Below are positions 23,890 through 35,209 of a DNA stretch of 64,000 nt, one piece after another. The position numbers were made by a program, and so were the translations under genes. This stretch comes from Perognathus longimembris pacificus (taxonomy: Eukaryota > Chordata > Mammalia > Rodentia > Heteromyidae), in assembly GCF_023159225.1 (NCBI RefSeq), contig NC_063168.1, positions 42,831,562 to 42,895,561 on the forward strand, in the 5' to 3' direction. The stretch's first letter is position 1. Every line of letters starts with the position of its first letter. Under the pieces are notes generated by a model. The model did no database searches. It saw nothing but the letters and a program-made list of their open reading frames with translations, and was not told the DNA's origin.

Positions 23890-24195
23890 TTCACTTATAA
23901 TTGAATATTGCAGTCTTGAGCCTAAAAGCAGAAAAGTCAAAATGTCTTTGCTACAGTCCAAAAGTAGAAGTCCTTCATTTTGGACAAACCCCAAACTTTG
24001 ATCTCAAAACCTTTGACATATTGGTTGAATCCCACTCCCATTAACAAGGGTCATATATATTGCATTAGTCAGCTGATTTCAAAGGTCAACCACGCTCCAC
24101 TCCTATAACATACCCTTAAAAACAGAGCTGGACTGGTATTTCACCAAACCACTGGACACCATAGTCTAACTAAGTTGACATTAAAAGTAACAATA
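23890..24195 (+). repeat. Ancient eutherian interspersed repeat
   Basis: The succession cagtcttgagcctaaaagc, accccaaactttgatc, aggtcaaccacgctccactc, caccaaaccactggacacca and aagttgacatt follows a repeat seen widely in placental genomes. I recall it as retroelement-derived but cannot name its family with certainty. Confidence 0.5.
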
Positions 24196-24199
24196 TTAT

Positions 24200-25995
24200 T
24201 TCTCAAAAAAAAAAGCCAACAACCCTATTCTCTTTCATAAAAAGAATGTCTTCTTACTGCTGTTAAAGTCTTTCTTAATACAGGAGAATTGTTAGCTGAA
24301 GCACAAAACCTCCCAATGACTTTCATCAGGGATTCAGAAAGTAGTTGTGCTTATAACCATGAGCTAGGGGCTTCTGGTGGGCCTTAGACCTTGATCAAAG
24401 GAACTGCCTGACAAATCACCAAACCCATAAAACACTAGAGGACATTTCAAGCCACTTTACAATGGCCTGAACTCACAGAAGAAATAAAATTGGCCTCAGT
24501 CCTATGGAAGTTCTTTTCTGGTCTAGCACTGATGAAAATGTTAAAGAACTAAAAGTAGTCTCAGGTAATGTGGAACTGAATGAAACCAAGAGTTGGAGTG
24601 TTTCCCCCTATTTTAAATTCTTGTTGGCAAGAACTTTGTAATTACCCATGCTTTTAGGCACTTATTGAACTACTTTGCTGAGATGTATTTAGAAGTATCT
24701 GTTCCTTTTCTCAGTCACCTGCCTCCTAACTCAAATGACTGAATCCACAGGAATAGATAGAGCAGGGAAACCTGGGAAACAAAAATTTACAATCCTTTTG
24801 GAATTCAACATTACAGGTAGTGGTATCTGGTTAGAAAGGAATCCTTGGAAGTAAATATGTTGATCAAAATCAATTAACATTTATGGAATGCCAATATCCA
24901 ACTGAATGCTCTAACAGAAATGTTGATGCCAAGAAAAATAATTCTCCATTTTTTTTATCCTTTTTGTTGTTCTCTTCTCACAAGACATGGTTTTGCAGGG
25001 TTCCTCTGGTTTGTGGCTAACCCCTGCAATAATTTTGAGTATCAAAATGTGTGTGTCAACAATGTGTTATTTACTAGAAATCTCGTGTTCATTACCCTTG
25101 AAATGCCATCAATGCATGAGTTATATAACATTGTTTTCACGATTGTAACAGAGTAAGTAGGAAGCAGAATATAGACTCAAATAATCAATATAGACTCAAA
25201 TAACCAGTAGAAATATATAATTGGTTCCCAAGCTGTCCAAGAGGAACAGAGTGTAGAGTTAAAATGGAAACACTGGGGGGCAGTGGTCCAGTACAGGTGG
25301 TGGGGGACGGGCGAATCGGATCTGAGCATTTGAACAGGCAGAGAGAAATGTTGAGCCATTAGCATTCCCTGTTCCCTGCAGCTACTCCCCTGCAATCATT
25401 TCTTCTCCACCACTGCCTGCTCCGTTGTGTACTGAGTGCAGTATAGGAGAATATCTTGAGATGTCCACATCGGAACTTTGGTCCAATTTTAAAAATATTC
25501 TGTAGAGAGAAACAGACAGGAAACTGTGGTTTATATTAAGGCCGTCATTGGAGCAGTGTATGGAGTTCTAATGGGGTAAAAGGGTAAATTAAAAACTCAA
25601 ATGAAATCTGAGCACTTCAATACAAATTGAGTACATGAATTACTGAAACAGACATGTGGCAAGAGAATAGGAGGAAAATTTACTATCAAATATACTAGAT
25701 TTTAATTAGAAATAAATTTGCTTTGGAAAATAAAAGAATGACATTTCCTTGTTTAGAATTGGTCTCCTATATGTGCTTCCCGATATCAGTATCTTGGAGT
25801 AAATAATTTCTCTTGTACCATATTATGTGAGAGGATGAAGTAGAACATTAGATAATGTAGATGATGGCACTTTAAGGGTATATGTTATTTGTCTTTCTTT
25901 CTGAATTACAATTTTAGATGCCTAATATAATAAGTGACAAGAAGAGAGAAATGGAGACTTTATGAGCAAAACTCAGGCTTAAGCTTCATACGTAG
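24200..25995. other. Unique DNA including a locally GC-richer patch
   Basis: The segment at about 25250-25430 is richer in G and C than its surroundings and contains a CTCF-like motif. A 19-20-bp tandem duplication (atatagactcaaataa twice) lies at about 25170-25206. No coding signal. Confidence 0.5.
25270..25284 (+). promoter_or_regulatory. Candidate CTCF-binding motif
   Basis: ACACTGGGGGGCAGT matches the CTCF core (CCASYAGRKGGCRSY) at 13 of 15 positions, mismatching at positions 1 and 6. Motif match only; occupancy is unknown. Confidence 0.35.

Positions 25996-25998
<3 letters not shown>

Positions 25999-26047
<49 letters not shown>
25999..26047. repeat. (TG)n microsatellite
   Basis: A pure TG run of about 24 units. 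Confidence 0.97.
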
Positions 26048-26049
<2 letters not shown>

Positions 26050-26739
26050 AATCTCCTCTCCAAAATAGGCTAATATCTTCATCTTCCATCAAGCTCTGGG
26101 CTTTATTCTCTTTTGTATCTGAGTATACAGAACAGTACTTGATACATAGAACGTGTTTTAAAAGATTTTTTTGGAATTAATTGCATTTTATTTGTGAAAC
26201 ATCAGGTTTTAAAATATTTGATAAAGTCTCTAGCATCAGACCACAGAATTTTTTGTGACTTCCTGAGTAGAATTTTTCGTTATGATAATAGTCTCACTGA
26301 GTTTCAGAAATGTTCTATGAAACCAAACAAAAAAATGTCCCTTGACATATTTTCAAGAGTGAGAAAAAAATAACCTCTTTACAACTTCTCTTCTGGGCTG
26401 GGTTTCACATTTGATGAGGTGAGGACATATGTGCACGTTTCAACAGGTTTAATTTGGCGGGGGGAGGGTGTTATTTAAGATTATGCCTGCTTGGGTATAG
26501 TAAGCTGTTGATTCTGTTGGTCCCTGCTTTTTTCAACCAAAATCTCATGAGGAGAATATGACTGGAAAAAGGAATAAAATTGCAATTAAAGAGATTCAGC
26601 TTTTAAGTACTAATGTAATCATTAGACATGAAACTGGAACCCTATTTTGTTTTCTGGGAGCAAAGTTGCAAAACATTAAAAAATCATTGGCTTTTAGCAT
26701 TAGGATTTGGTTATTCAGTAAGAATAATAATAGTACTAA

Positions 26740-26815
26740 TTGTTAACATTTACTGAGGCACTCCAATACATTTAAATATGTCATGGCTTCACGTGTACTA
26801 TCTCATTATTAGAGA
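26740..26815 (+). repeat. Possible ancient L2/MIR-type repeat
   Basis: aacatttactgaggcactcc followed by gtgtactatctcattattag echoes the pan-mammalian L2/MIR core. Weak, by-eye similarity. Confidence 0.35.
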
Positions 26816-26819
26816 AAAT

Positions 26820-27534
26820 ACATAAACTTTACCTCAGTGTTTATGCAGGGTTTATGAACAAATAAGGATTCTTCTTTAAAATTTATGTTTCAGATATATA
26901 CTGTGATCTTTTTGATTCATGTTTACATATATATGAAATAATTAGGTGCAGCTTAGTGCTATTTAATTTAAATGTTTGCACAGTGATGACAAGAGAATCT
27001 ATTTTGGGTGGGCTCTGAAGTTTCTCCCTCTTTGGAGGCAGTTGGCTCAGCTTTTTGTAGAACACCATTTGACCAGTCCTTGGCTGTGACTATAGAAAAA
27101 AATATATATATGAGGCATTTGTTGCCAGGTACAATATGGGATTTCTGAAATAATGAATAATGATCTAACAGTTGCAGTCTGAGTATTTTGAAAAATTATT
27201 CAGTCTTTTGCAGTATATTAACCAATTTGTATATATAGTACCAGAAATATTCTGGAGTCCTGCTATTATATTGAACATTAGTGTAATTTCTTCATGTAGA
27301 GCTTAGGGTAATTCAGAGTTTAAACCACTCGACTCCAGTTCAGAAGCGAGCCACAACCTATGAACTCTGTTGGCCCAATTACCAGATCTGAAACAAATTC
27401 ATTTATAATGAACTTGGATGTTTTGCAATTTTAGTCAATCAATAGAAAACATTACTAATAGACTAATGTATCTTAAAAAATGGTTCTCCTTTCTATTAAC
27501 CATCTCTAGCAATTCAACTATTTGATGAATCAGC

Positions 27535-27538
<4 letters not shown>
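26820..27538. other. Unique non-coding DNA
   Basis: No repeat or coding pattern recognised. Confidence 0.45.
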
Positions 27539-27569
<31 letters not shown>

Positions 27570-27600
27570 TGAATGAATGAATGTATGTATGTATGTATGA
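27539..27600. repeat. (TATG)n/(AATG)n tetranucleotide microsatellite
   Basis: Units of tatg are interrupted by a central block of aatg units, typical of an imperfect tetranucleotide array. Confidence 0.95.
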
Positions 27601-27604
27601 TACA

Positions 27605-28870
27605 TTATACTGGGCACGGGCTTATCTATTACACATTATATTTAAGTTCATCTTCTGTGTGACAAGTTCCTTGAAGGCAGTGAATCTGAAAAAGTCTGGC
27701 AATATAAAGACAAAAACAAAAGGTTAAAATACATAAGATAACATGACCCACATAGGGAAGAGAAAAAATGGAGGGTTATATTTGACAATGCTAAGAATAG
27801 TTGTTTTTGAGTAGTTGGACTTGTTACAAGAAACAATTTCTTATGAATTTTTCAAATTCTCATGACATAATATAGAATTAAACATGTCTTACCTTATTTC
27901 ATTTCAAGTGAAAATGGATGTCTCACTGAAGAATATTGTACACCAAGGAGCTAAAAACTTTAGTCAGTCTTAGCATGTGAACTATAGTGAATCTTTAATG
28001 TATTTAGACCAGTGAGTGAATGAATGAATACAGCATAGCATCTTCATTTAAACTGGGCAAATACTTCTTGGAGATCTTTCTATAATATTAGTCCTGAAAG
28101 TTTTGAAACTCCACAACATGATCCCTAAAATAAATCAAAAACCTCTCTAGCAATAAATAAAAAAAATGAGTATAAAATTAGAAAAAATATCATGATATAA
28201 ATGTCCTTAAACATATCTAGATTCATGTGATATATGTTGATATAGTTCTCTTAGACTAAATTAATGACCATTATTTCATTTAGTCAGTACAATTGATTAT
28301 GCATATTTACAAAAATTCTACTTGAAAAGAGATTACAATATTTTAAAACTTTATTCACCTCAGTTTTTACCTTAGGAAACCTCCCTCAGTAAGTTTAAAT
28401 GAATAAATTAAAATAAATTCATATTTCAAATGATAAATCATATTCAGTTGATTAGAGGTCAAGCTAAAGCTTGCAAACCTTTTTTGCTTTGTAAAAGTTC
28501 AAGCATACAAGAGGAAAGTATTTTAAATCATAAAATGATAACTATATTATGGTAATAGCTAATGCATGTTCATTACTGTTTAGAATTAATATATATGTAT
28601 GTGTAGGTATATACATATATGCATACATATGATAATTTAATAGAACTCTATTTCATTGTTTTGAAATAATTAATCATTACTGCATCTGAATAATTGTTTA
28701 TTGAAATGTATCCTGCTACTAAAAAATGTTAAATTCTCTAAAAATTAAAAAAATGACAATCTATAAATGTTACTATATTCTCAGTACATATATGATCAGA
28801 ATATTCTTAAAAAAAAATCCCATCCTGTATCAAAAATTTTCACTTATATTATTTTAACAAAGAAGATTTC
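27605..28870. other. Unique, very AT-rich DNA
   Basis: Includes an imperfect ATAC/TATG patch at about 28590-28632. No coding signal. Confidence 0.5.
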
Positions 28871-28874
28871 TTTT

Positions 28875-29089
28875 CTTTTTCCTTTTTTTTTTTTTTTTTT
28901 CCAGTCCTGGGGCTTGAACTCAATGCCTAAGCACTCTCCCTGGCTTCTTTTTGCTCAATGCTAGCATTCTACCACTTGAGCCAGAGTGCCACTTCTGGCT
29001 TTTTCTGTATATGTGGTACTGAGGAATCAAACCCCGGGCTTCATGCATGCGAGGCAAGCACTCTACCACTAAGCCACATTCCCAGCACT
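28875..29089 (-). repeat. IDL-Geo dimeric SINE
   Basis: A T-run, then antisense Geo (ccagtcctggggcttgaact, gctagcattctaccacttga) and antisense IDL with degraded B box (ggaatcaaacc), ending cccagcac. Flanked by an 11-bp target duplication, agatttctttt, at 28864-28874 and 29090-29100. More substitutions than the 21.3-kb copy. Confidence 0.93.
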
Positions 29090-29104
29090 AGATTTCTTTT
29101 TAAA

Positions 29105-29775
29105 ATGACAGCGCAGCAATGTATTAGGATGAGAAGCAAGCCAAAGGGATTCCAAGACTTAGGTCTAACCCACATGGAGTTTGGGTTGTTGATGATTAAT
29201 GATATATGTCAAGTAGAAATCTCACATGGCTCTGAGCAGAATGTGGGGGTGGGTGGGTGAAGGGGGTACTCAGGAACTTGTCTGTGGTAGTCAGAGGATG
29301 AGTGAAGTAGAATTAAGATCAGGAAAATCTGGAAAGAAAATTGAGCTAACAAGCAAAAGACAGATTACATATCGAGAGGAACTTTTTCTCTGGAGCAAGA
29401 AATGAGAACCTATACCAGAAGATACATGAAAAGAAACAGCGAGGTGTAAACTCAGAGCCATAATTATAACTATATAAGAAGCCAATGTGAATGTCTGGTT
29501 TCAAAATCAGACCTACTGACTGGCTGAATTGTACTCAACATGGAAGCTGCGGTAGAATGTTAAGTCAGAACACACTCTGTAATTTGAAGCTTGGATAAGT
29601 AAAAGTTAAGAGATTAAGCCTGTGGCTACTTAGATTCAGTGTAAATGGAGACAGTATGCTAGGAAATTTGGTGATTTAGGAAATGTAGATTAATGAATAC
29701 ATGTATTATTTCTGAGTTATGCTATCCAAATTTCTTACCTATTTGACATGTCAGCATATATTTTTCTAAGTGGAA
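29105..29775. other. Unique non-coding DNA
   Basis: No repeat or coding pattern recognised. A short G-rich patch (gtgggggtgggtgggtg, about 29243-29259) could in principle fold as a G-quadruplex. Confidence 0.45.
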
Positions 29776-29780
29776 AATAT

Positions 29781-30014
29781 TACTAACTGCTAGTTGTCTG
29801 TGTGTAATTCTCGGCTACTTATGAGGCTGATCTGTAAATGAAAGCCAGCTGAGGTTAAAAAGTTTGTCTCTGTCTTCAGCTAGTCAGCCAAAAAACCTGG
29901 ATGGCTTTTAGAGTCATGGCTCAAGTTATAGAACATCAAATTTGACTGAAAAACAGGCCACAGTACAAGGCCCTGAGTTTAAGCCCTGATTACTTGCACA
30001 GAAAGAAAAAAAAG
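29781..30014 (+). repeat. Old B1-Geo SINE
   Basis: Left unit B1-like (gtgtaattctcggctact, gaggctgatctg). Right unit Geo (catggctcaagttatagaac, aaggccctgagtttaagccc) with an A-rich tail. The Geo part keeps an A-box-like tggctcaagtt and a B-box-like agtttaagccc. Confidence 0.75.
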
Positions 30015-30790
30015 TATTAATCTATCGGTAATATTATATATATCTACTTTTTTTTGAAAATTTAATAACACTGTCACTGTACTTGGAAGCACGGAGATTG
30101 GTAGAGTTTCTAGTAAGTTATTTTGGACTTAAAAGAGTTTGTAAATGTGTTAGTTAATTGTCTCAATGTTTAGTATGGAGCCAAGGCTTAGGAACTGTTT
30201 ATTAAGCTATTGAATGTTGAATTTAGTTAATAGTCTTTCAATTTCAAATTAAATTGTCACCTAGTAATTGCAAATCAACTTACCTACTTTGATTTCCTAA
30301 AAAAGTTACTGTGTTAGAGTGTGATGGACAGAATGATATATAATATAATGCATTGTACTTTAGAAAATTCAAATCTAAGGAATAACTACCTTTTAATTAG
30401 ATAAATAATTAAACTAGGATAATTTTAATGATGATTTATTAGTATTGAACTTCTAGGCTATAAGTCATCCATAGCTATATATGGTAATTATATTTCTAAT
30501 TAAACCTCCAAGCTAATCAGAGCTTCACATCAAGGTCCTTTAAAATTAAATTTTCCTTTTATCCTTGAGAGTTAACTGTCTGCATGATATTTCTTTTCTT
30601 CTATCACCCAAATAAAAAAAACATTAATAGTTAACCTGATTTTCATTTTGTTTCTGGTTTACTTTTAACAACACAATTGTCCTCGAAAATGTTTATGAGA
30701 ATATTTTAAATGTACAGTACTACAGTAGTAGCAGTAAGAATTCTCACCTTGTAGAGATGTTTCTTGTTAATTCCACATCATTTGTGGAAG
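30015..30790. other. Unique AT-rich DNA
   Basis: No repeat or coding pattern recognised. Confidence 0.45.
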
Positions 30791-30794
30791 GTAG

Positions 30795-31108
30795 GGGAAT
30801 TTATTGGGGCTTGAACTTGAGGCCTCGGGCTGGCATAATATGCTCTGTGGCTTGATTCATAACTCTAGTCATGCTCTCTGGTTACTTTTGAGGTGCACTT
30901 TTGCTGTATTCCCAGACCAGTCTGGACCATGATACTGATACTTCTGCTCAGACCTACCCCAAGAAGCTCTAGTGACAGAGCCATACCATTTGCCCAGCCT
31001 TTCCTGTGGAGAAAGGATTTCATGTAGTTTTTTATCCAGCTGATATTGAATAGCAGTTTTCCCAGTCTCAGCCTCCTGAGTAACTGAAATAAGCTCAGCT
31101 CCCCATAA
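30795..31108 (-). repeat. Old trimeric dID-B1-B1 SINE
   Basis: Antisense dID (ggggcttgaacttgaggcct) is followed by two antisense B1-like units (first with cccagaccagtctggaccat, second with ggagaaaggatttcatgtag and cagcctcctgagtaactga). Same layout as 21895-22205. Confidence 0.6.
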
Positions 31109-31114
31109 TTCTGT

Positions 31115-33834
31115 TACAGAAATAATAATTTCAGCCCTTTAACCTTGAAGAACATAATTTCAATGAATCCATTTGCTTTTCAAAACAAAACAAAAACTTA
31201 TTTCATCTAAATTCTTTGAGTTGTGATTAATTGCTTCAACACTGAATGCTAAGAAATATTTCATTATAAGTACGATAGCCTGTAAACAAATAAACATCAA
31301 TGTAAAGAGGAAAACCTAAAACAGAGTTGTGTCTGTGAGATGTGGATCTTAGGGCATTGTAGAACATTTAATTCCTGCATAGTGTCCTGAGAATTTTGGA
31401 GCTACAATTTTTGTAAGATAATAAGCTTTCCCCTTACGATGATAAGCTGTTTCTTTCTTCAATGATTATATTTTTAATATAAAGACAATCTAGGCAAAAG
31501 TGCAGGCAGAAACCCACTTGATGGGCTAACCCATCAAGTGACCATTGGAAAATTGAATGTTTGCCAACAGGGAAATATAATGCTGTCAATGATCAAGCCC
31601 CTAAAATTTGATCTGCATCTATAATAACCAATAAGACAAAAAGAAGCACAAGTATTATCATTAGTCTCCAACAAACATAATTCATCATCAATAAATTCTG
31701 CTGATATGCTTATACATATCTTTATGACTATTTCTCTGATTCTTTTGAAGTCTAGGAAATAACTGCAAATTATTTATGATTTACAGAAATCACAATTAAC
31801 GTACCTTGCTTAAAGAAACTGAAGAAACATCTAATTGTGTTTTCTTCATAGTTCAGGTCATTATAAACTCCACTGAAAGAACTTCTTTTTTAAAAAAGGC
31901 ATCTTGTTATGTGTTTGTTTTTAATGTTTTCTTGGGATTTAGAAAATAATTGTATCCCCTGTGAAATTAATTCCTGTCAAGAACATTTCAGAAAATCATT
32001 CTTTTTAACTTTACCTATTCTTATGAATCTTGCCCAAGAATAATAACTCTTGTGTCTGTTGAAGTATTTAGTTAGATTTTCATAATGTAGACAAAATGCC
32101 TTTCAAAATCCTCTGGAGATATTTGACTTGAAACATTCATATCTCATACTTGTGTATTAGTTTTATGTTGCAAATACCAAATAGATAGTGGTCATTAAAA
32201 TAATCATGTAACAGCATATCTCTCTAGTGGACTGGAAAGAAAGAAAAAAAAAAGCTGTCTTAAAGTCCTTCTGGTTGATTGAATTTGGAGGCTTGACAAT
32301 ACTTTTAAACAAATGTGGCTAAATAAATGTGCACCCTGGAGAGAAGAATGGCCTTTTGTTTTTTAATCCATTAAAGGTCCTTTAATTTCTTTGCAGTTCT
32401 TCTGTCTCCTCTCAGCTATTTTCCTTCAGTGGAGGAATATTTGCACAATGGAAGTGAGAAAGGAAAAAATCCCCCATTGATTTTCATGAGCCATGTAAGG
32501 AGATGGTTTAAGCAGCGTACCAAGAATTCCCATACATAGGTCTTTACCAGGACGCTATGGATGCTTAAGGCTTTACTTTGTCATTACCTGAAAGATAGAC
32601 AGAGGACTCATGGACAGGTGTATTTAAATTAGATTGTATTGCATGTCATTTTGGGTTGGTGAACATGTACTAAGAAAATAGGTGAGATAGCAAAAGAAAG
32701 CTAACCCTGATTGGAGAACAGCATTCTCATAGTGGATACCCTTAGAAAACTAGGTGAGTTTTCGCCAAGAAATCAAACATTGAAAAGGCAGATAGTTCCT
32801 CCCTGCTAGCCTTGTAAAACAGATGCATAAATATCTTAGGATAATATTGGGGAATAATGCTCTCCTGTATGAGATCAGTTGATAGTGACTATGATAAGAC
32901 ACCAGACTTCCTCAAAGCACAAAGTTTAAAGAATTGTAATCCAGTTAATTCTATACAGACAGTGTGCTGATTGGAATTCTCTAGTCCCATGAATTGACCA
33001 CCATCTCTGAGTACTCTAAGTCAAATACTGACATAGTTTTCCTGTTTTTCTTCTTCTTCCTTTTTTTTTTTTTGTTAAATAGAACTTCCCGTTTTAAGTC
33101 AGTCTTATCCTCACCTAGTATCTGTGTATTTTTCCTTAGAAGGCATGTAAATTTTAAGTATGTAACTCATTCTCTTCAGCCAGGCTAGAGGGATATAAAT
33201 GACTTAAAGATTTTTAGCACATACTTTAATCTCACCAATGGATACTGTGAATGACCTCTACCTTAAATCAATTCACCTATGTCTCAGTGGATCACCCTTT
33301 AATTTTTTGGGGAAATTTTAATTCAATTGATTGGTAGTTATCTCAAGAAAATTATTTCTTTATCAGATAGTGAAAATCAGTTTTACTGCAAAAAAGCTAT
33401 TGTTAGAAAGTACAGCATTCATAATAATTTATTCATGTTCATTTCATTTCAAGAATGGAAAAAATAATACTCAAGGATATATTTTATTTCACATTAACTG
33501 AAACTGTGGTGTAGATATAAATCAACCACAACATAACCATTAGCAGCAGTGGATTTCTTCCTACCTTTATATAAAAATTGTAATTCAGTTGTATAAATCT
33601 TTACGTTGGTGGGTAATTCATTTACATATTAAATTTGATTCATGGATCCTAATTTTGTAGAAACAATAAGAAATAAGTACATAGAGAAGGACTAATTTGA
33701 TCAAATAATAGAAAGAAGATGCTGCACAGAAACAAAAGACTACCACTGAGGCAAAATTAATTTGGAGTTCATTTTGTCATATTTTCTGTTGGTCATTACT
33801 CTGCAAGAAAGACCTGAAAATTTCTCTAATACTT
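31115..33834. other. Repeat-poor non-coding DNA
   Basis: About 2.7 kb with no clear dispersed repeat. It contains the inverted repeat at 31515-31540. Open frames are short. Candidate territory for conserved non-coding elements, which only cross-species alignment could show. Confidence 0.45.
31515..31540. promoter_or_regulatory. Inverted repeat carrying two NKX2-type motifs
   Basis: Perfect 11-bp arms cacttgatggg (31515-31525) and cccatcaagtg (31530-31540) around ctaa. Each arm contains CACTTGA/TCAAGTG, the core bound by NKX2-class homeodomains. The structure is seen directly; binding is inference. Confidence 0.4.
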
Positions 33835-33839
33835 AATGT

Positions 33840-33960
33840 CCTTATCTATATAATTGGTTTCTGTGATAGCCACTGCCCCAGACTGTTTGTAAAATTAAAT
33901 GTTATTACTAACATGATTCATACCTGTAAAGGATAAGCCCTCAGCAAACATTTCAGAGTA
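33840..33960 (+). repeat. Ancient MIR-like SINE
   Basis: The order cttatctatataattgg, ttgtaaaattaaatgttatt, cctgtaaaggataagccctc and agcaaacattt parallels the 3' half of the pan-mammalian MIR element. Divergent and without flanking duplication. Confidence 0.45.
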
Positions 33961-33964
33961 TCTG

Positions 33965-34615
33965 GGGAGAGAAATAAAAACCAGGTAAAGTAGTAAGGCT
34001 AGAACCTACCACGTGGATAAAGCTCTGGGGTCAGAAGAATCTGGGTGGGCTGTAGGCTCTTTGCTCTCAGCTACACAGACCGTCTGCTATCTGTGGAACT
34101 GTGGATATGTTGTGTTATAACAAACCTTCCGGTGCTTCTGGTACTTCCCAAAGCTTGAAAACCCTGACTTTCAACACAGTGTGGCAATCCAAAAACAACT
34201 CTGAAAGACTTTTTTTCTGATGCTGCGGATTTCCTCCCCCCACATAATTAGGCATTTGAAAGAGCCCTCAGAGATTGCCACAGCTTGTTTAAGACCACAT
34301 CTGCTCATCCAAACAGCTTCTTACGCTAAGTGAAGATTTTATATGGTGTTATGAAGCACCCTTTGAGTTTATTTTAAGGAATTGGTCCTTGGTTCATAGC
34401 GTACTTTCAATCATGGTGATCCCTTCTATTACTTCAATACCAACCTGTACAAGTATTTAAAGGCTTCCCATAAACACAGTATGGAACACAATTGTGTTGA
34501 CAATAGGTATTAGCAACACTGCTAGTACACCAGGGAATGTAAAGGTACATGAGACAATCTTCTAAATCCAAGGAGCCTGAAATCAGTCTGTAACTGATGC
34601 TTTTGTTTGGCTCAC
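33965..34615. other. Unique non-coding DNA
   Basis: No repeat or coding pattern recognised. Confidence 0.45.
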
Positions 34616-34629
34616 AAATGATGATGATA

Positions 34630-34671
<42 letters not shown>
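34616..34671. repeat. (ATG)n trinucleotide microsatellite
   Basis: ATG units with one early interruption. The minus strand reads as a poly-isoleucine run inside a 100-codon open frame, which is an artefact of the repeat. Confidence 0.95.
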
Positions 34672-34689
34672 GTTGGTACTGTTAATATT

Positions 34690-34965
34690 TCTCCCATCTC
34701 AGGTCCTCTTCCCTTCCCACTAGTCCCCAACTCCACCTGTACCTGAACTCCCTGCCCTAGAGCTATAATTGGCTACTCCCACTCACCACTCAGACCTACT
34801 TCCTCTCTTGCCCCAAAGTTATATAAGATACCACCTAGATTAAGGTGCAGACACCATATTGCTCTCTCTCCAGAGGGAGATATGACTCCACTAATAAACC
34901 TCGTTATAAGCCTTCTTCTCTTGCCCATGACTATCTCACACAAAGCAGCCCTGGGATGGCAGGGA
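34690..34965 (+). mobile_element. LTR-like segment
   Basis: Shows a TATA-like tatataag at about 34820-34827 and an AATAAA at 34893-34898 about 70 bp downstream, followed by a T/C-rich tail. This is the TATA-to-poly(A) layout of an LTR. The ends, target duplication and family are not resolved, and it is not visibly related to the LTRs at 2 kb and 37 kb. Confidence 0.4.
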
Positions 34966-34974
34966 CAGATTCAT

Positions 34975-35205
34975 TTAGGTACAAGTTCTGGGACTTGAAA
35001 TTAGGTGATTGTGCTCTTTCTTGGATTTTTCTGTTAAGGCTGGTGCTATACCACTTAAGCCACATGTCAATTTATGCATTTTTCTTTTTCTGGTTAACTG
35101 GAAATAAGATTGTTGGATTTATCTCTCGAAGCTGGCATTCACAAGATCCTCAGTACTCAGCTTACTGAGGATCTAGGTTTCCAGGTGTCCGGCATGACCT
35201 GCAGT
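34975..35205 (-). repeat. Old B1-Geo SINE
   Basis: Antisense Geo (ttctgggacttgaaattagg, ggctggtgctataccactta, agccacatgtc), then linker (ggttaactggaaataag) and antisense B1 (gatcctcagtactcagctta). The B1 part has become a perfect hairpin (35144-35174). Confidence 0.7.
35144..35174. repeat. Perfect 12-bp inverted repeat inside a SINE
   Basis: Arms agatcctcagta (35144-35155) and tactgaggatct (35163-35174) around a 7-nt loop. In better preserved copies of the same SINE type the two arms are only partly complementary, so the perfection is derived in this copy. Confidence 0.85.
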
Positions 35206-35209
35206 TTTT

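Noticed and set aside
27539..27600. Regularly spaced short repeat, superficially array-like
   Set aside because: A tetranucleotide microsatellite with no spacers; not a CRISPR array.
34434..34736. 100-codon frame with a long isoleucine run
   Set aside because: It is the minus-strand reading of the (ATG)n microsatellite.
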